Shown here one piece after another: positions 43,210-56,870 of a stretch of 64,000 bases of DNA (position 1 is the first letter of the stretch; each line of letters starts with the position of its first letter). The notes under the pieces are model-generated. The model ran no database searches. It was not told where the DNA came from and saw only the letters and a list, made by a program, of their open reading frames with translations. The stretch spans positions 1,426,001 through 1,490,000 of the forward strand of contig NC_065537.1 in the NCBI RefSeq assembly GCF_932294415.1, read 5' to 3'. The position numbers and the translations under genes are program-made. This DNA is from Quercus robur (Eukaryota > Streptophyta > Magnoliopsida > Fagales > Fagaceae).

Positions 43210-44787
43210 AACCATGACTAATGACTCATGAGTCAACAAATCATTTTTAATTGAAGCCATGTCTAAAGACTCGTGAGTCAACAAGTTCCATGACACTAAT
43301 TGCAAAAGATGTTTCCAAGACGGTACGGAAAGTTGTGTTTTCATCATTGATGTTTTAGTCAAAAAAACAATAAAGGTAAAATGACTTTTGCAATGTGTCA
43401 TCCCAATACGTTCAATTAAATAGCTCAGTACAGGCATACCGCGTGAGAAAAGTTGCTCAAATTCTTCATTCGTCAACCACGCTAGCTAATATTAATGCAG
43501 TGACTGATTGTCATTCTTTTTTATATATTAAATAAATCAAGAAGAAAGGGATCTAGATGGGCTCAATCACCATTCTTTTTCTATGCTAAAAGTCATCAGT
43601 CTTACAAAATCAGCCCCATCAGACTTATAAAAAGTAGCTCATGACAAGAACGTGAGCAATGGGTTTTACATTCTGAAAGTGCAAAAAGAAAATCACAACA
43701 CAAAATAGCTTCCGGTTAATGTGTGTTCTAATCACCTATCTTTTTTTAAATATTTTTTCAGGAATTAAAAATGTTATCAATATTTTTTTAATTCTCAAAA
43801 AAAAATTTCTTTTAAAAATGGTTAATTATTGTGAATCTTATGGCGCACGTTAACAAAATCCAAGTTTTATTATATCTTCTATAATGGATTGCAGGCCCAG
43901 TTGATATCTGAGGAGTTCTTATGTGTAGCCGGACCTGGAAAAAAGTTTTACGCGTGAGAAAATTTTAGCCCAATGGGAAAAGATATCTAGCGAATTAAAA
44001 ATTAAAAAAAAAAAAAAAAAAAAATCAAACAAACAATAGAAGTTGTGTGCAGTAGTAGTTCCAGTTAACTCAACTAATAAAGTCTTTAATGGTTGAATAA
44101 GAAATCTGAAGTTCTATCTCCACCTGCACTAGAAACATATTAGTGTTTTGGTTTGATGATAAAAAGCTATCATTAAGAGCAGACACCATAAATTGAATCT
44201 CTATCTCAAAAAAAAAAATTTGTATGCAACAATATTTGTTCCATCCACAGGAATTGACTGCAACAGGTTTCTAAATTTCCAATATTAGTATTTTTTTTTT
44301 TTTCAACGTGTAAATTGCAGTAGCACCCTTTGAACTTTCAAGTTGTTACATCAATGCCTCTTCTATCAATGCCTCGTCCATTTTCTACCAAACGGAACAC
44401 ATGGGTCTCACGTGAGCCTAAATGTTTTGTATCCAATAATGAGAAATGAAGGAAAATATAGAGAGAACCAAGGATGGAAGTAGGAATTTGTCTTCTGGGA
44501 ACAACAACTTGAACAATAAAATTTTGACCAACAAATATGCTAAAATTCAAATCTAAGTTAATATACAAAAAATAAAACTAGTATCTATTCTGTATTATTA
44601 AAAAAAAAAAAAAAAATCTAAACAGAATAAAAAGACACAAATAACAGTTTTGAATATATTTGAAATCATTTATGATATTTCAAAATGAATCTTGATCTTT
44701 TTTAAAGTATTGAAAATAATTTATATTAATTCTATAATAAATTTTGCTACAATACTCTTTTATTGTTATCAAGTTGAAATGGACAAA

Positions 44788-45520
44788 GAGCTGGTGTTAT
44801 GGATGGTAGAGAAAGGAAAATCATTGGAGCTGTTTGAATATACGGCCTATACTATTTGGAATTAGAGAAACAAGGTTAGGCTCAATCTTCAAGCTAATCC
44901 GCTGCACCGAGTTGCTGCACAGTCAGTTGCAATGTTGGCGCACTTCAGATCAAGCACAGAAGCTTCAGGTATGCAGATCAGAAGCAACAAGCCAAGAGGT
45001 AACAGATGGCAAGTTCCACAAGCGGGTTTTGTGAAAGTGAACTTTGATGGTGCGGTCTTTGGTGAGTTAAATAAGTTAGGTGTTAGAGTTGTGATAAGGA
45101 ACAACAACGGGGCTGTTCTAGCTTCATGTTCAGAGAAGTTATCGTAGGCATATAAGGCAGAGGAGACAGAAACATTGGCTACCTGGAAAGCCTTGATGTT
45201 CGCCCATGAGTTGGGGTTCCAAAGGATAATACTAGAAGGGGATGCTCTTGGTTTAATTCAAGCTTTGAAGTCACAAGAGCAGAACCTAAGTCCATTGGGT
45301 TTGCTGGTGGGAGATGTGAAACTTTATTCAAATCATTTTCAAAGAGTGTTGTATTCTCATGTAAAGAGAAACGGTAATAGTGTAGCTCATAATTTGGCAA
45401 AACATGCTATATGCATACTAGATTTCCAAGTTTGAATGGAAGATATTCCACCTCATATTGTTTCGTTTTTGTATTCAGATGTAACTCATTTACATTAATA
45501 AAAGTACTTGATTTCTTTCT

Positions 45521-45567
<47 letters not shown>
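44788..45567 (+). mobile_element. 5'-truncated L1-type LINE insertion with RNase H domain and poly-A tail
   Basis: Bounded by a 12-bp target duplication GAAATGGACAAA (44776-44787 and 45568-45579); copy 1 has the single empty site at 29572-29583. A 43-base A-run (45522-45564) marks the 3' end. The frame from about 44800 to 45435 encodes the C-terminal RNase H domain of plant L1-like elements: FVKVNFDGAVFG, YKAEETETLA, ILEGDALGLIQAL and GNSVAHNLAKHA. It has TAG after IWN and TAG at 45145 (before AYKAEETE), both one C-to-T step from CAG. Most of the element, including RT and endonuclease, is missing. It arrived after the segmental duplication. Confidence 0.9.
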
Positions 45568-47668
45568 GAAATGGACAAAAGCCAAAAAAACCTAGCCCTT
45601 TCTGTCTAAGATTTTTACTAGGTAAGAGCATTTCCATCAATCAATCTAAATGAAAAAATTGGTCAAAGCTTGAGTCCAATTGCTTCATTGCACTAGACCC
45701 ATTGAGATAGTAACATATGGCCAAAAGTCGGCATGTGTCACAAGCACAACGGTTCTAGTGCAGTGAAGCATTGGACATCACAGACCCTAGTCAAGTCCTT
45801 AGGGTAAACGACCCTATTTCATGGTAAGATGCTCACTAGCAATATGGACAAGTTTGGTGTGGGTGCTATGCATGCATGATGTTCCACGCACCTTCATATA
45901 TCCAATTGAAGCCATGACTTATAAGTCAAGAAATAGCTTTCACAAAGCTGTGGTTCCATTCCATACAAACTTGAAATGACTTTTCCAAGTAGGATCAGCC
46001 CTATCTTTATTGCTTAGTCACTAAAATATCAATAAAGATTAAACTTGTTGTCCTAACCCGTTAAATTAAATAGCTCAATGGAAAGTTTAACACATTAAGT
46101 AAAATTAAATATCTAACCTGAACATCAATGAAAAATTCAATTGGTCATAACGTGTACGAAACATTCAGCAATTCTTCATTCTTCAACCATAGGAATATCA
46201 GAAAACTTGTAGCTCAAATTATTGCATGTAGTGATTGCTTGTCACTTATTTTTCTTTTTTTTCTTCTTGGGATTAAATAAATCAAGAATATAGGAATAGT
46301 CGGGCCCAAGCACTCTAATCTTTCTGCGCTACAAGCCACCAGCCGCACAAAAAGAGCCCCATGACAAAATTGAGAGATGAAATTTTACACTCAAGGTACA
46401 AAAAGAAAATCCCAACAGCAAAAATTTTCAGCATGAGTTTTTTATCTTCTATAATGGGCTGTAAGGCCCAGTTGATGTCTGAAAAGTTCTTATGCGTAGA
46501 CCAAACTGAAAAATAGCAAAAGACTTCTTGAACTAGTGGCGCCTGAGACTTCTTCTAAAGGAGTAAGTTAAGTTTAACTATTCAATCTTCTATGGGTGCT
46601 GCTTGAGTACTTCTAGTTAATTAATAAAGATTCAAACTAACAGAAGTTGAGTGCAAGAATATTCCGATATTTGTTTCATCCACGGGAGTTGATTGTAACA
46701 GGATTCCAATATTTAGTAGTTTTTTTCAAAAAGGGTAAATAATTGCACTAGAATTCCTTGAACTTTCAAGTTGTTATAATCAGGTTCCAACATTTAGTAC
46801 AACTAAAATCTTGCCTTTCAGATACTTTTTTGAATGCCGGTAAAACTGCATAAAATCACTTGTGTGCAACAAGTTTAATCCAATCAAGGCTGTAGCGGGA
46901 AAAAAAATACATGTAACTCACTCCATATGAGAGGAAAGTAATATATATGTATGGGTTACACGGTATACCAGCTCCTATAAAGTAGGAGAAGCACAATAAT
47001 GACCAAAATTTCCATCTATTATTATCACGTCAACCCCAATTATTAAATCAATTTCTTACAGTATCTCTTGTCCAAGGCATAATATCACAAGTGAAATCTT
47101 CATGGTAGCTAATAACTGGAATGTACGGATTCAAATGTATTAAGGCACATGGGACATAATTTAATCAGACCCAGTTTAATAACAAAATTCAGAAATCCAT
47201 AACTCATACTATCAAGCCTAAAATCAGTCTCATCTGAGCTTTGGATTAGTAAACCCCACATCCAGTTAAAAGTTAGGAAATTACTACTACCGTGTTAGCT
47301 CATTAACACAAATTTGTAACCTTGCATTGAAGTTTATAGAGGTCATGCAAAATCTCCTGTGGTAAAATTTGGACTAGTGCTTTTTCTTGAATATGTGATT
47401 GCTATCAAACTCATCAAAGAGCATATAGAACCATAGAGATCAAAGATACTACAGGACACAACTGTTTGATCAACTTATCGTTCAGAAATTTTATCTGTCC
47501 CCTTCAATCTTGGGGGTGCTTTTCTGTCTTTACTGGCTTTGAACTGTGTATCCAAAAAAAAAAAAACTAAAAAACTAAAAAACACAGCAAACAAAATAAA
47601 AACTGTAAATTAACAATATAGTATGGAGAACTTTACATGATATAAGTAGCAGACTGCACCACAAACCC

Positions 47669-50600
47669 TCATCGAAGAACAACGTTCAGCTTGCTCTGCA
47701 CCTGCTCTCTTACATTCCACTGCATACCACAATTAAAGAAACAAATTTGAATTGAATAATTATCTTCACCAAAAACATACTCAACAAAATGAAAAGTCAG
47801 CAAAATCTTATTAAATGAAATACCTGCAACTCATTAATTTCGTCATCTGTGAGTGAACGTTCCATCGATCGATATGCAATCCTATAACAATGACTGGTCA
47901 TTCCCTTCTTGTTGGTGAAATTGTCTATCAGTAACACCTAAGAGTCACAAAGTTCAATTTTAGACTAGCGTCATTGGCAAAATTCAGTTTTGGGTGAGAA
48001 GACATATTGGTGAGATATAGGATTGCCTCCTTAAGAGACCAAACTCAAGCCAGGTTCTGTAGTAACATTTGATAACAACGTTGAAAGTCTAATGAAATCA
48101 TGATATTTACCAATCTCAAAAAGTAGGACATAGAAAACCATACACAAAATAAATCTTAACTTGCCCACGATCCTGCTGACACTTTCATGGTCAACCATTC
48201 AACATGGATGAGCTCAAAGAACCTTAGCAAGACTTTTAAGGTATTTGCAGTTGTTATTTGGGGGCTTGTAGAACTAACATGGCTCGCCTCCAATAATGAA
48301 AATTCAGAATTGAGAATTACCCATTCTTGTTATAGAAGGTGATGACACTAAAAGTGCAGCTATGAATATGTATAGCTGTAACATGCTTGAGAAGAAAGTC
48401 TAGATCCCAATTTAAGGCTATCTATATTAGGTTGTCTAATAACATATCACCATTGATCATAAAAACAATCTTTTTTGTAATGACTCACTAAATATAGTCC
48501 AAAAAAAAAAAGTAAACAAAAACATCCACAGTATGTACATGTGCTTGCGAACATGTTAAATAACGCATGAAGTTCTTTTCAAATATCTCCACATTGAAAG
48601 GGAACTGCACTTGACATGTAAATATTCAGCTCTAATTATTCTACAATGCGACCCTTTGCTTTAACTCAAAATGAGAGATAACAGAAAGACGCTATATACT
48701 TTCAGAAAGATTTTGGGACAGAATGAAAAATGGCATAGGACATTGCTTCTAGGATGATGGGAGTATCCTTTTAGTCAAATATGAAGGGACTATGCTTTTA
48801 CTCTGCTGATCATTGTTAGGTCTTTAAATCCTACAATTTTATGATCCTATGGATCAACTTCAATAATAAAAATCCCAACAGAATTATAGTTTAGATTCTT
48901 GGATCTGGATCCCTCTTACAGACTTACCAATCCAAAAAATGCTACTTCCATGCCTACTAAAAAACAATTTTTCATACACCACAATAAACCCACCACCCAC
49001 TCTGGCATTACCCAATAAATCCCAAAATGAAGATAAACAATCAAAGCAACTGCAATAAGATCCCCAATACACTCCCTGTATTCAGCCCCTACCACCATTC
49101 TGCAAAGAAGATCCCTCTTCATAGCATTTTTTTTTCCATAACCATTTTCAATAAAGCTGTTAAAAACACCAAGCTTTCCTAAATGGGGAACAAACAGTCT
49201 CCCAATTTACAAAAAGGTACTTTATTTCCTAAGCCCCCTTAAAATTTCTCTTTGTAATTTCTCAAGCCTTCTAGTAACACTTACAAGCATGGGAAATATT
49301 GACATAATAGGTTGGTAGACAGGAAAGAGTACTCATAATTTCCTTTAGAAACGTACAATTTTCTTTCCATCCCATCAACCTTCTTTCTGTCTTTCTCCAA
49401 TAACACATCTCATGGAAATTTACTCATAACACAGACCAAGAGGCAGAGCCTAAGAAGAAAATGTAAAGCAATAAATTTACTGACCTTACAACCAACTACA
49501 TGTGTTAGCTCTACCACAGCCTGCACTTCCTCAACTGGAACCAGTTCACTCTTAGCAAAATTCAAATTTAAGCCCGAAATTGTTTCGAAACATAGTAAGG
49601 TTCATCTGAGAGAAATGTCCTTCTCTTACTTATCCCTATGAAGTATCATCAGCAAATTGTCCAAGTTAAATCCCAATAATAGTCTATAAAATCTTACAAT
49701 CCTTCAATTCAATCCTATATGATTTGTTTTGACCTAAATACTTTCTCACCAATTTTAGGTAGGTTACCTATTTTACCCACGCTGGAGCCCATAGATCAAA
49801 TATTCCCCCTCAAATTAAGTATTAGATAAATTTCTTAAAGTGCCTTTAGATGAACCATATCAGGTCCTAAAGTCTTCATTGGTAAGAAAGACAAACCTCA
49901 CATAGGTAACCATGAAAGATATTCTCTAATCTATTTCAAGCAATCACTCTCAAATCCTTCACATGCATAAAATGATTTATTAAGTAGCAATAATGATAAA
50001 GCGACTTGTAATGCACTGACAACATACCTTGCTGAACTTCTCACCATCTACCAAACAAACATTTGCCAGTGTTAGTGACTAATTTAATACCCTAAACAAA
50101 GCTGCTAGAGATTTATTCAACCACTCCATGCTGCCAAAAGTTGAGTATTGAAGCCTACTGACCCAAGGAAGGACTTTATAGAACTGCCTAAAGGTATGAG
50201 AAAGGTGAATCATTTCTTGGAAGTTAAAAAAGTGCAAAATGAGACCTCCAGCCCCCATAAATATACAGCGATGACCACAGTCAGAACTCAGTTCATATGC
50301 CCTGGAGTGTCTCAGTAAATTCTACCAAGCAAACGACAACAACAACAAGAAGCTTACAACAACGATGACGATGAAGACAAGATAGACATACAACCAGAAA
50401 AGTTCAGAACCAAGCTTCAGATCACATCAAGCATGATCATTACCTCAGTCTTCAAAATCACTTAATGACCCTTTCTACTAGTTGACATAGTCTAAGCATG
50501 ATTAGATGCACATATTTTTATTTTGTCGTTCATCACATAATAGTGCACAAATCTGTTGCTTATAAGGGAGCAATAAGGTAAAAACAATATAAAATTGATT

Positions 50601-53600
50601 GTAAACAATGATATCAATACATAAAATCAAAAGCAGTTTATTTCTGCAACATAACTTATATATAAAGATCAGAAAAAGAAACACTTAATTAAATGTATTC
50701 ATTTCCACTGAATGTCCAGGGCCTCCAGGCACACCCTCCCCTCAAGCAGCAAATCACAATGCATAAAGTTACTATATATAACAGAATACAGGAATAAATA
50801 GGTCAATCTAGTGAATGATTAAACAAGTTAACTGTTCGACAAAGCATCTGTTAGGAATAACATTTAAAAACATACCTCCTCAGCAAGATCTCCAGCAATT
50901 CCTCTCACAACTTCACATAAGTTGTTTTCAGTGAATGATTCATTGATCCAAAAACTTATATCTTTGTAACAAGGAGGATACTGCAACACAATACCATAAT
51001 TTCAAATTTCAAACAAACATTTACAACTTACAAGTAGCAGTTGGATGCCTAGAACCTTTAATAGGTGTGTAGGTGTGTGTGTGTGTGCATGTGTGTGTGA
51101 GATAGGGTAAAACTTGTTGCACATCAGTGCGTGCGGACACACAGGTGTGCAACAACTGAAGTTGTGAGATGAAGACACTATTTCAAACTTGAAATTGTGG
51201 CTTCAACTCACGTTTTCAATTGTTTGCACACCTGTGTATAGACACATAGGTGTGAAACAAACTCTGCCCTATATGATAAATAAAATTTTAATATGTATAA
51301 TAAGAAGGCTGAGAAGCTCATTATGCGAAGATAATCATAAAAAAAGGGGGCACATACCAATCCTTAAAAGATAAAAACAAAACAAAACAAAACCTTGTAA
51401 CAAAGGGTTTTCTTTTTGGTTCTTTTGTCATGTAAATAAGTTAAATTTATTCAAAGAAAGAGTTTCATGAACAAAATGTACAAGGCATAACAACATAAAA
51501 ATACATAGTGCAACATCATTCCTTTACAACAATGAAATTTCTATGGAAAAATTTTAATTATATTTTAGAGGGAAGAAAATGTTAGTAATACCTTTGAAAA
51601 TGGCTTGAATTTGACTCCCAGCTGACCCTTGGAAAACTGTTATACAAAACACTGAAGATCAGATATTCAGGTCCTCCAGATTATGTGATGAAACCAAGGA
51701 TGTAAATTTTGGCATAACACTAATTCAAATTCTAAAGAAGACTTAATTTCACACACAAATAGTCCAGCAGAGGAGAAGAAAATAATAAAGAATTATCATT
51801 TGATAAACTCAGGAATGACCTGTGAGGTGAATCGCTCATCGTTTGACCAGAAAAGCCGAATATCTGGTATGTCAAAAAGAACCATTGCTAACCGCTCTAA
51901 TCCAAGACCAAATGCCCAGGCAACATTATTCGTTTTGCCACTTCTCTTTAATATTTCTTGCTCTGTCACACCACAACCCAGAACCTCCAACCATTTCTCC
52001 TGACATCATATTGGGCATTGAAATAATGAATTACATGCAGCTTCAAATGAAAAAAAGGAAAGGAGCAGAGTTTTTCATAGAGGGCAGTATAAGGCTGAAG
52101 AAAGGTATCATGTATACATGCAACGCTACATATATATATATATAGCAAGATCAATGGCCTACCTGAAAATATATCTCAAGTTCAAATGATGGATTGGTGA
52201 ATGGAAAATAAGTATCAATCCAGCGCATTTCCACAGCACCTAATAATTTTAGCAAATTTAAACTCAAACCATTCATATATATATATTCGACAAAGTAAGC
52301 AGAAAAAAAGCCTAAGAACAAGACCATGAAAAAATAATAGAATTTTAATAAATTAATACTTCTAAAACCAAATTAGGTGATCTGTATACTATTCTTTTGG
52401 GAGTGCAAAATAGTCCCCACCTTTCAGTTTCCCTGTATCATCTTAATTTAGCTCCCAAAAGTAAATTAATGCTGGGTTTTTTTTCCCCACCTAAAATTTA
52501 CAGCTTTTTCCTGACAAATTCATTCAATGTTTCCACAACTCAGAATATTTTCTGGTTACTAGAGTGCATTTGCTCAGCAAGGTTTTGGTTCTAAGTTTAC
52601 CAAATAGGTGATTTGCCAAGCCCTCAAGACATTTCTTCAAGTCCTCAGCTGCATAAGATGTGGCATCTACACCAGATGCCTCCCAATCATCTGGTGAAAA
52701 CACACGTACACCTTCCATCTAAATATTAATGAAACAGATTCACCAAACAAAATGAAAAAAGAAACTTCAAGAACGTAATCAAAATATAATTTTGTTTGTT
52801 AGAATCAAAGGAGAAACCTGATGAAACACAGGGTAATGAGTCGAGTCAATGGAATCCCTGCGGTATACATCTCCTGTAACAAGAAAATGAGTGTGTCCTC
52901 TTCTCAATAACTCTGCCTGATGAGCACTTGTATGACACCTCAAAACAGATTGAGCATCAATATAGTATGTATCATTATAACTCCTGCTTACATGATCAGC
53001 AGGAACCAAGACATCATCAAAATTCTGCAAGAAGTACACTTACACTTACAATTTGTTTTATTATAAGTACTTACAATTACGAAAATAGACAAAACAAAGG
53101 GGAAAGTGCAAAACAATTCAAAATACTCACAATAAACATGTATCTGTAATCATAGTCTCAATAAAGATATAAACTGAGAGAGAGAGAGAGGCAAAGCATA
53201 AAACATGCAAAGAAGATGCAATCATGATAACAAACAAAATAATTATATACAAAAAAATAAAAACATGAAATCAGAATTTAGAAATTTCAAATCCTAGAAT
53301 TTGAATGGCTTCCACTCAAAATTTAAGTTATGGTGATTCTACCAAATACCAAGGTAGAAAACAGATGGCTGTGAAATTATGTGGTCAAAATTAGTAAAAT
53401 AATCTTAGATGATTTCTTTGGTTAATAAAACTTTTTTTGAGAAACTTTGGTTAATAAACTTAATATCAAAGACTTTAAATTTGACTGTGAGATCAAGAGC
53501 TTCACTTTGAAAGTTACGGTAATGCTTTTGGAAACCATAAATCCAACCTTAAGGGCTATCAGAAGTTTAGAAAATAATTCCATCCTTGTCCAACACAAGT

Positions 53601-54928
53601 GGCATACAAACTATATAATTTATCATGACGATAAATAGTTGCATGTGCAACAAATGCATCTAGCCATCATATGAGCAAAACTAGTTAAGGAGAGAGAAAG
53701 GCATCATAAGGACATGAACATGCAATTTGTCAAGAATAATGATACAAACTTGCACCAATACCTGTTTCACGGTTACAATTGGACAGAGATCATCGAATTT
53801 ATCAAACTTGTTAGGATAACTGGTGTCAAAGTACTCATATATAGCATTCTTCAGAATCCCAATCGGGTGCTGATCCCTCCTATGAAGTTGCATTCCAAGT
53901 TTTGAGAAAATTGTATCCGGGACATTGTTTGTAGGGTCATCCCTCATCACATCTACAAATCCATTATCCCAATATATGAAACTATGTTGTATATATGCAT
54001 AGGTAACCAAAACAGTATACTGACGTGAAAATCTAATAGGTTTGAACTTGTTTGCACTCAGAAATTGGTTGTCAGGACATTAAATATGCCCCACAATCCT
54101 AAAAACGAAAGCCCAGCACAGTATAACAGCTAAAATGATTTAAAATTGAAGTCTAATTTTTGAAGAACGTGCATTTCCAATAGTGTTAACCAGGCAAGCA
54201 ATCCGCAGAAATCCAGTCTCTCAAAAACTCAAACTAACGCAACAGTTATAGAATTTCGTATTCGAAATTTTTATGGGTACAATGTTCTCGAGTGTCTTTA
54301 CAAACCCCAAAATGCAAATACTAAACAGGAAAGCAAATAAAGAAACTCAGCAAACCCAGTAAATGACTCCTAAATTCATGGATATTGACAACTGTAAGGA
54401 ACAACAAAACGAGAAAAATTCAATGCCCCAGACTGCAATGGCCAATGTCAATCCCATAACATTATAACAAGATGAAAATAAAACCAACCCAGGTAGTAAA
54501 ATTGCTCACCAAGTACATAAATAACAAAAATACAGCATAATGAGAAAGTACAACAGAACCCAGAAACCAGACCAACCAGTACAGAAATTGCAAATGTAAA
54601 AATTACCCATCAAAAATCAGTGACACAGCAATTCAAAACACTATTACAATTAAACAGAAAAAAAGGGGACCAACCCAGATGATAAAATTAAGAAAAAAAA
54701 ATTGCAATTGGGTATCCAAGTTACCTTCTCGACCAATCTTGACTCCGCCAAGTTCGAGCACAGAGGCCACCGGTGACCTCCATTTGTTGCGGTGAAGCTT
54801 ATCAGAAGGAAGAGAAGAAGAAGCAGCAGAAGAAGAAGAAGTAGAGAAAGGAATGCAAAAGGCGAGGCTTCTGCTATTTCTAGAGAGAAAGAGTGAGGTT
54901 CTGGAGAGGAGAGTAGTGTGAGCGATTG

Positions 54929-54938
<10 letters not shown>
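47669..54938 (-). CDS. Phenylalanine--tRNA ligase, chloroplastic/mitochondrial, 10 exons, intact
   Basis: Single-chain organellar PheRS, which charges tRNA-Phe with phenylalanine in plastids and mitochondria. Exons: 54938-54725, 53952-53762, 53024-52818, 52718-52601, 52239-52163, 51999-51820, 51636-51592, 50980-50876, 47937-47824 and 47719-47669. All junctions are GT/AG and phases agree: 433 residues plus stop, about the usual family length. Exon 1 is a Ser/Arg/Leu-rich transit peptide ([20 protein letters not shown]). Core motifs include [43 protein letters not shown] (class II motif 2 area), [42 protein letters not shown] (motif 3), and a C-terminal anticodon-binding domain ([30 protein letters not shown]). 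No stops or frameshifts. Intron 8 (2.9 kb) holds a dead LINE. A T-run of about 25 bases lies directly before the ATG. Confidence 0.96.
48870..49610 (-). mobile_element. Decayed LINE reverse-transcriptase remnant in PheRS intron 8
   Basis: Minus-strand translation in shifting frames recalls the end of plant [26 protein letters not shown] then [12 protein letters not shown], later KIVRF and [28 protein letters not shown] and KWLWKK. Many stops and frameshifts. Older than the other elements in the window by its decay. It is in the same orientation as the host gene. Confidence 0.65.
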
Positions 54939-54969
<31 letters not shown>

Positions 54970-55047
54970 GAAAAGAAAAGAAAGGCTCTGTTTTGCGTTG
55001 AGAATGATCTTCTTATCTCCGCTTAAACCCCCACCATTTTGTCTCCG

Positions 55048-55569
55048 GTTTTTTATTTCGATAAATGACACCTGGCAAGAAAAATGATCCAACGGTTAAA
55101 AACGAAAGCAAGTCAACAAGCTAGCAAGTCACAGAGGCCCTTTTGTATTGAATTTTATTTTGAAAGTAATGGGTATTTCCGTTACAGCCTTATGGTTACC
55201 AATTCTTCTTCTTCTCACTCTCACTCTCAGTGTGTGCAATGAGATTTAAAATTCGTGGTTTATGGCATTGGTGACCTTAAGGAGGACACAAATTGAATCA
55301 GTCTATTCGTGAGGTATGTGCATACTTTGTGATGGATAGACTTTTTTCATGCTCTGGCGGTGGTAGTGTTGTGAGAACTTAGAGGAGGACTTGGCTTTGT
55401 TTGTTTGTTTTTGTTTTTGGTTTTTTTTTTTTTAACCATTGGGCTTCTCTCGTATTGCCGGTGATGTTGCGGGAAAAACAGAGAAGGAAAGAGGCAAAGA
55501 AGATGAGATTTATTTTTAACCGTTGGATCCTTAAGCTTGCCAGGTGTCATTTATCATTAAAAAAAAAAA
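55048..55569. repeat. Inverted repeat pair (60-bp arms) upstream of PheRS
   Basis: 55048-55107 and 55508-55569 are inverted copies sharing GATAAATGACACCTGGCAAG and GATCCAACGGTTAAAAA. The 400 bp between has no coding motif. Either a MITE-like element or the remains of one; no clear target duplication was found. It lies in the upstream region of the PheRS gene. Confidence 0.65.
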
Positions 55570-56409
55570 TAAGGGTGTAATTCATATTCTTTTTGCATTT
55601 CTACGTGCACCATCTGTCTAATAATGGTTTCAAATGTTGATATGCAAAGTCTAATAATTAAGCTTTTAAATTCAAATTTAATTTGACATTTTTATTAGGA
55701 AGGTTTTAATGAGTGATTGAATCTTTTCTTAAATACTAATTTTTTTTTAAAGAGTTCTAGATGGTTTGTAGTTAGAGATTGCTGCTATTTATATTTGAAA
55801 TGAATAAATTTTGTAACAAATTAAAATTTACATTTAATGATGATAATGTACTAGATCCAAACTAGGGAAACAAGAGTAATGCTAAAGTTACAAACTTTTT
55901 TTACAAAAAGTTTCATAAACTGCTGATATGATGAGTGGTTATTGGTAAATATAAAAAGTAATGTTAATGATGAGTTTAGATAAAAACTAATAAGAAGATG
56001 GATACATTAATAATTTGTAAAAATGTTATAAAATAGTTTGTTGCTATGGTATTAATCGGAAAAACAAATACCACTAAATGTCAACTTATGACAAAATGAT
56101 TGTGCTTAGATGATTGATTAGCTAATAATCATCATGATGACTAATTTATTACATTCACTTTGAATGATCCATAAAATTATTAATTTAACTTTTTTTAGAA
56201 CACTATATTGGGAATATAAGTATATAACATCAGATATACCAAATATACCCCTAAAAAATGATTTTTTTTTTTTAAAAAAAATTTAGAAAGCTTAAAAAAT
56301 GAAATTTATACATCATATATCACTGCTTCACATTATTATTTCTCTCTAAAAAAATATAAATATAATAAAATGTTAAACTGGTAGTACTAATGATTAGACA
56401 CATTCTATT
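55570..56409. other. AT-rich spacer, no gene recognised
   Basis: Low-complexity A/T sequence with homopolymer runs, no coding motif and no clear repeat borders. Confidence 0.5.
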
Positions 56410-56870
56410 GTGAGTGGGAACAATGCTTGGGTTAGAAGTTTGAGAACTGAGATTAAATTGCTGCAAGACCATGAATCAAGTATGTGGTGTCAGAGTTAAG
56501 GGTGTTGTGATTGAGTAAATGTGACAATAATACAGCTTTCTTTCACAGCAAAGCTACAAAGAGATTTAGGAGGAATCTGATTAGAGGAATAAGAGATGGT
56601 AATGGAGCTTGGCTGACCGAACAAAAAGAAATTGGGCATGTGATGGAGAATTATTACAAAGACCTTTTCTCCACCTCCAACCCGAATCCGGATGTTGCTT
56701 CTCTTGAGAAAATTCCATACATGGTGACCGATGAGAAGAATTTTGATTTGGTGAGGGAATTTACAGAATTGGAAGTAAAGGAAGCCTTAAATCAGATGGC
56801 ACCTTTAAAAGTGTCGAGTCCTGATGGTATGCCACCGTTGTTCTATCAACATTTTTGGTCAATAATGTAG
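56410..56870 (+). pseudogene. LINE reverse-transcriptase fragment
   Basis: Reads SGNNAWVRSLRTEIKLL..ESSMW, then after frame damage CDNNTAFFHSKATKRFRRN, LIRGIRDGNGAW, MENYYKDLFSTSNPNP and LNQMAPLKVSSPDGMPPLFY-QHFWSIM, the classic segment between endonuclease and RT in plant L1-like elements (usually GDRNTAFFH and MAPLKAPGPDGMP). It ends in TAG before the RT catalytic motif; no poly-A tail or target duplication seen. A truncated, dead copy. Confidence 0.88.

Larger units (their letters stand above)
31462..47446. repeat. Tandem segmental duplication, copy 2 (expanded by nested insertions)
   Basis: Direct repeat of 26153-31461. After subtracting the Harbinger element (31890-33954), the MULE (34019-43209), the LINE (44788-45567) and their target duplications, about 3.9 kb remains, matching copy 1 without its foldback. 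The order of shared segments is unchanged. No host gene is visible in the shared sequence. Confidence 0.9.

Noticed and set aside
26153-47446. The two duplicated units as LTRs of a giant retrotransposon
   Set aside because: They abut directly, lack TG/CA ends, primer-binding site and internal genes; a tandem duplication fits better.
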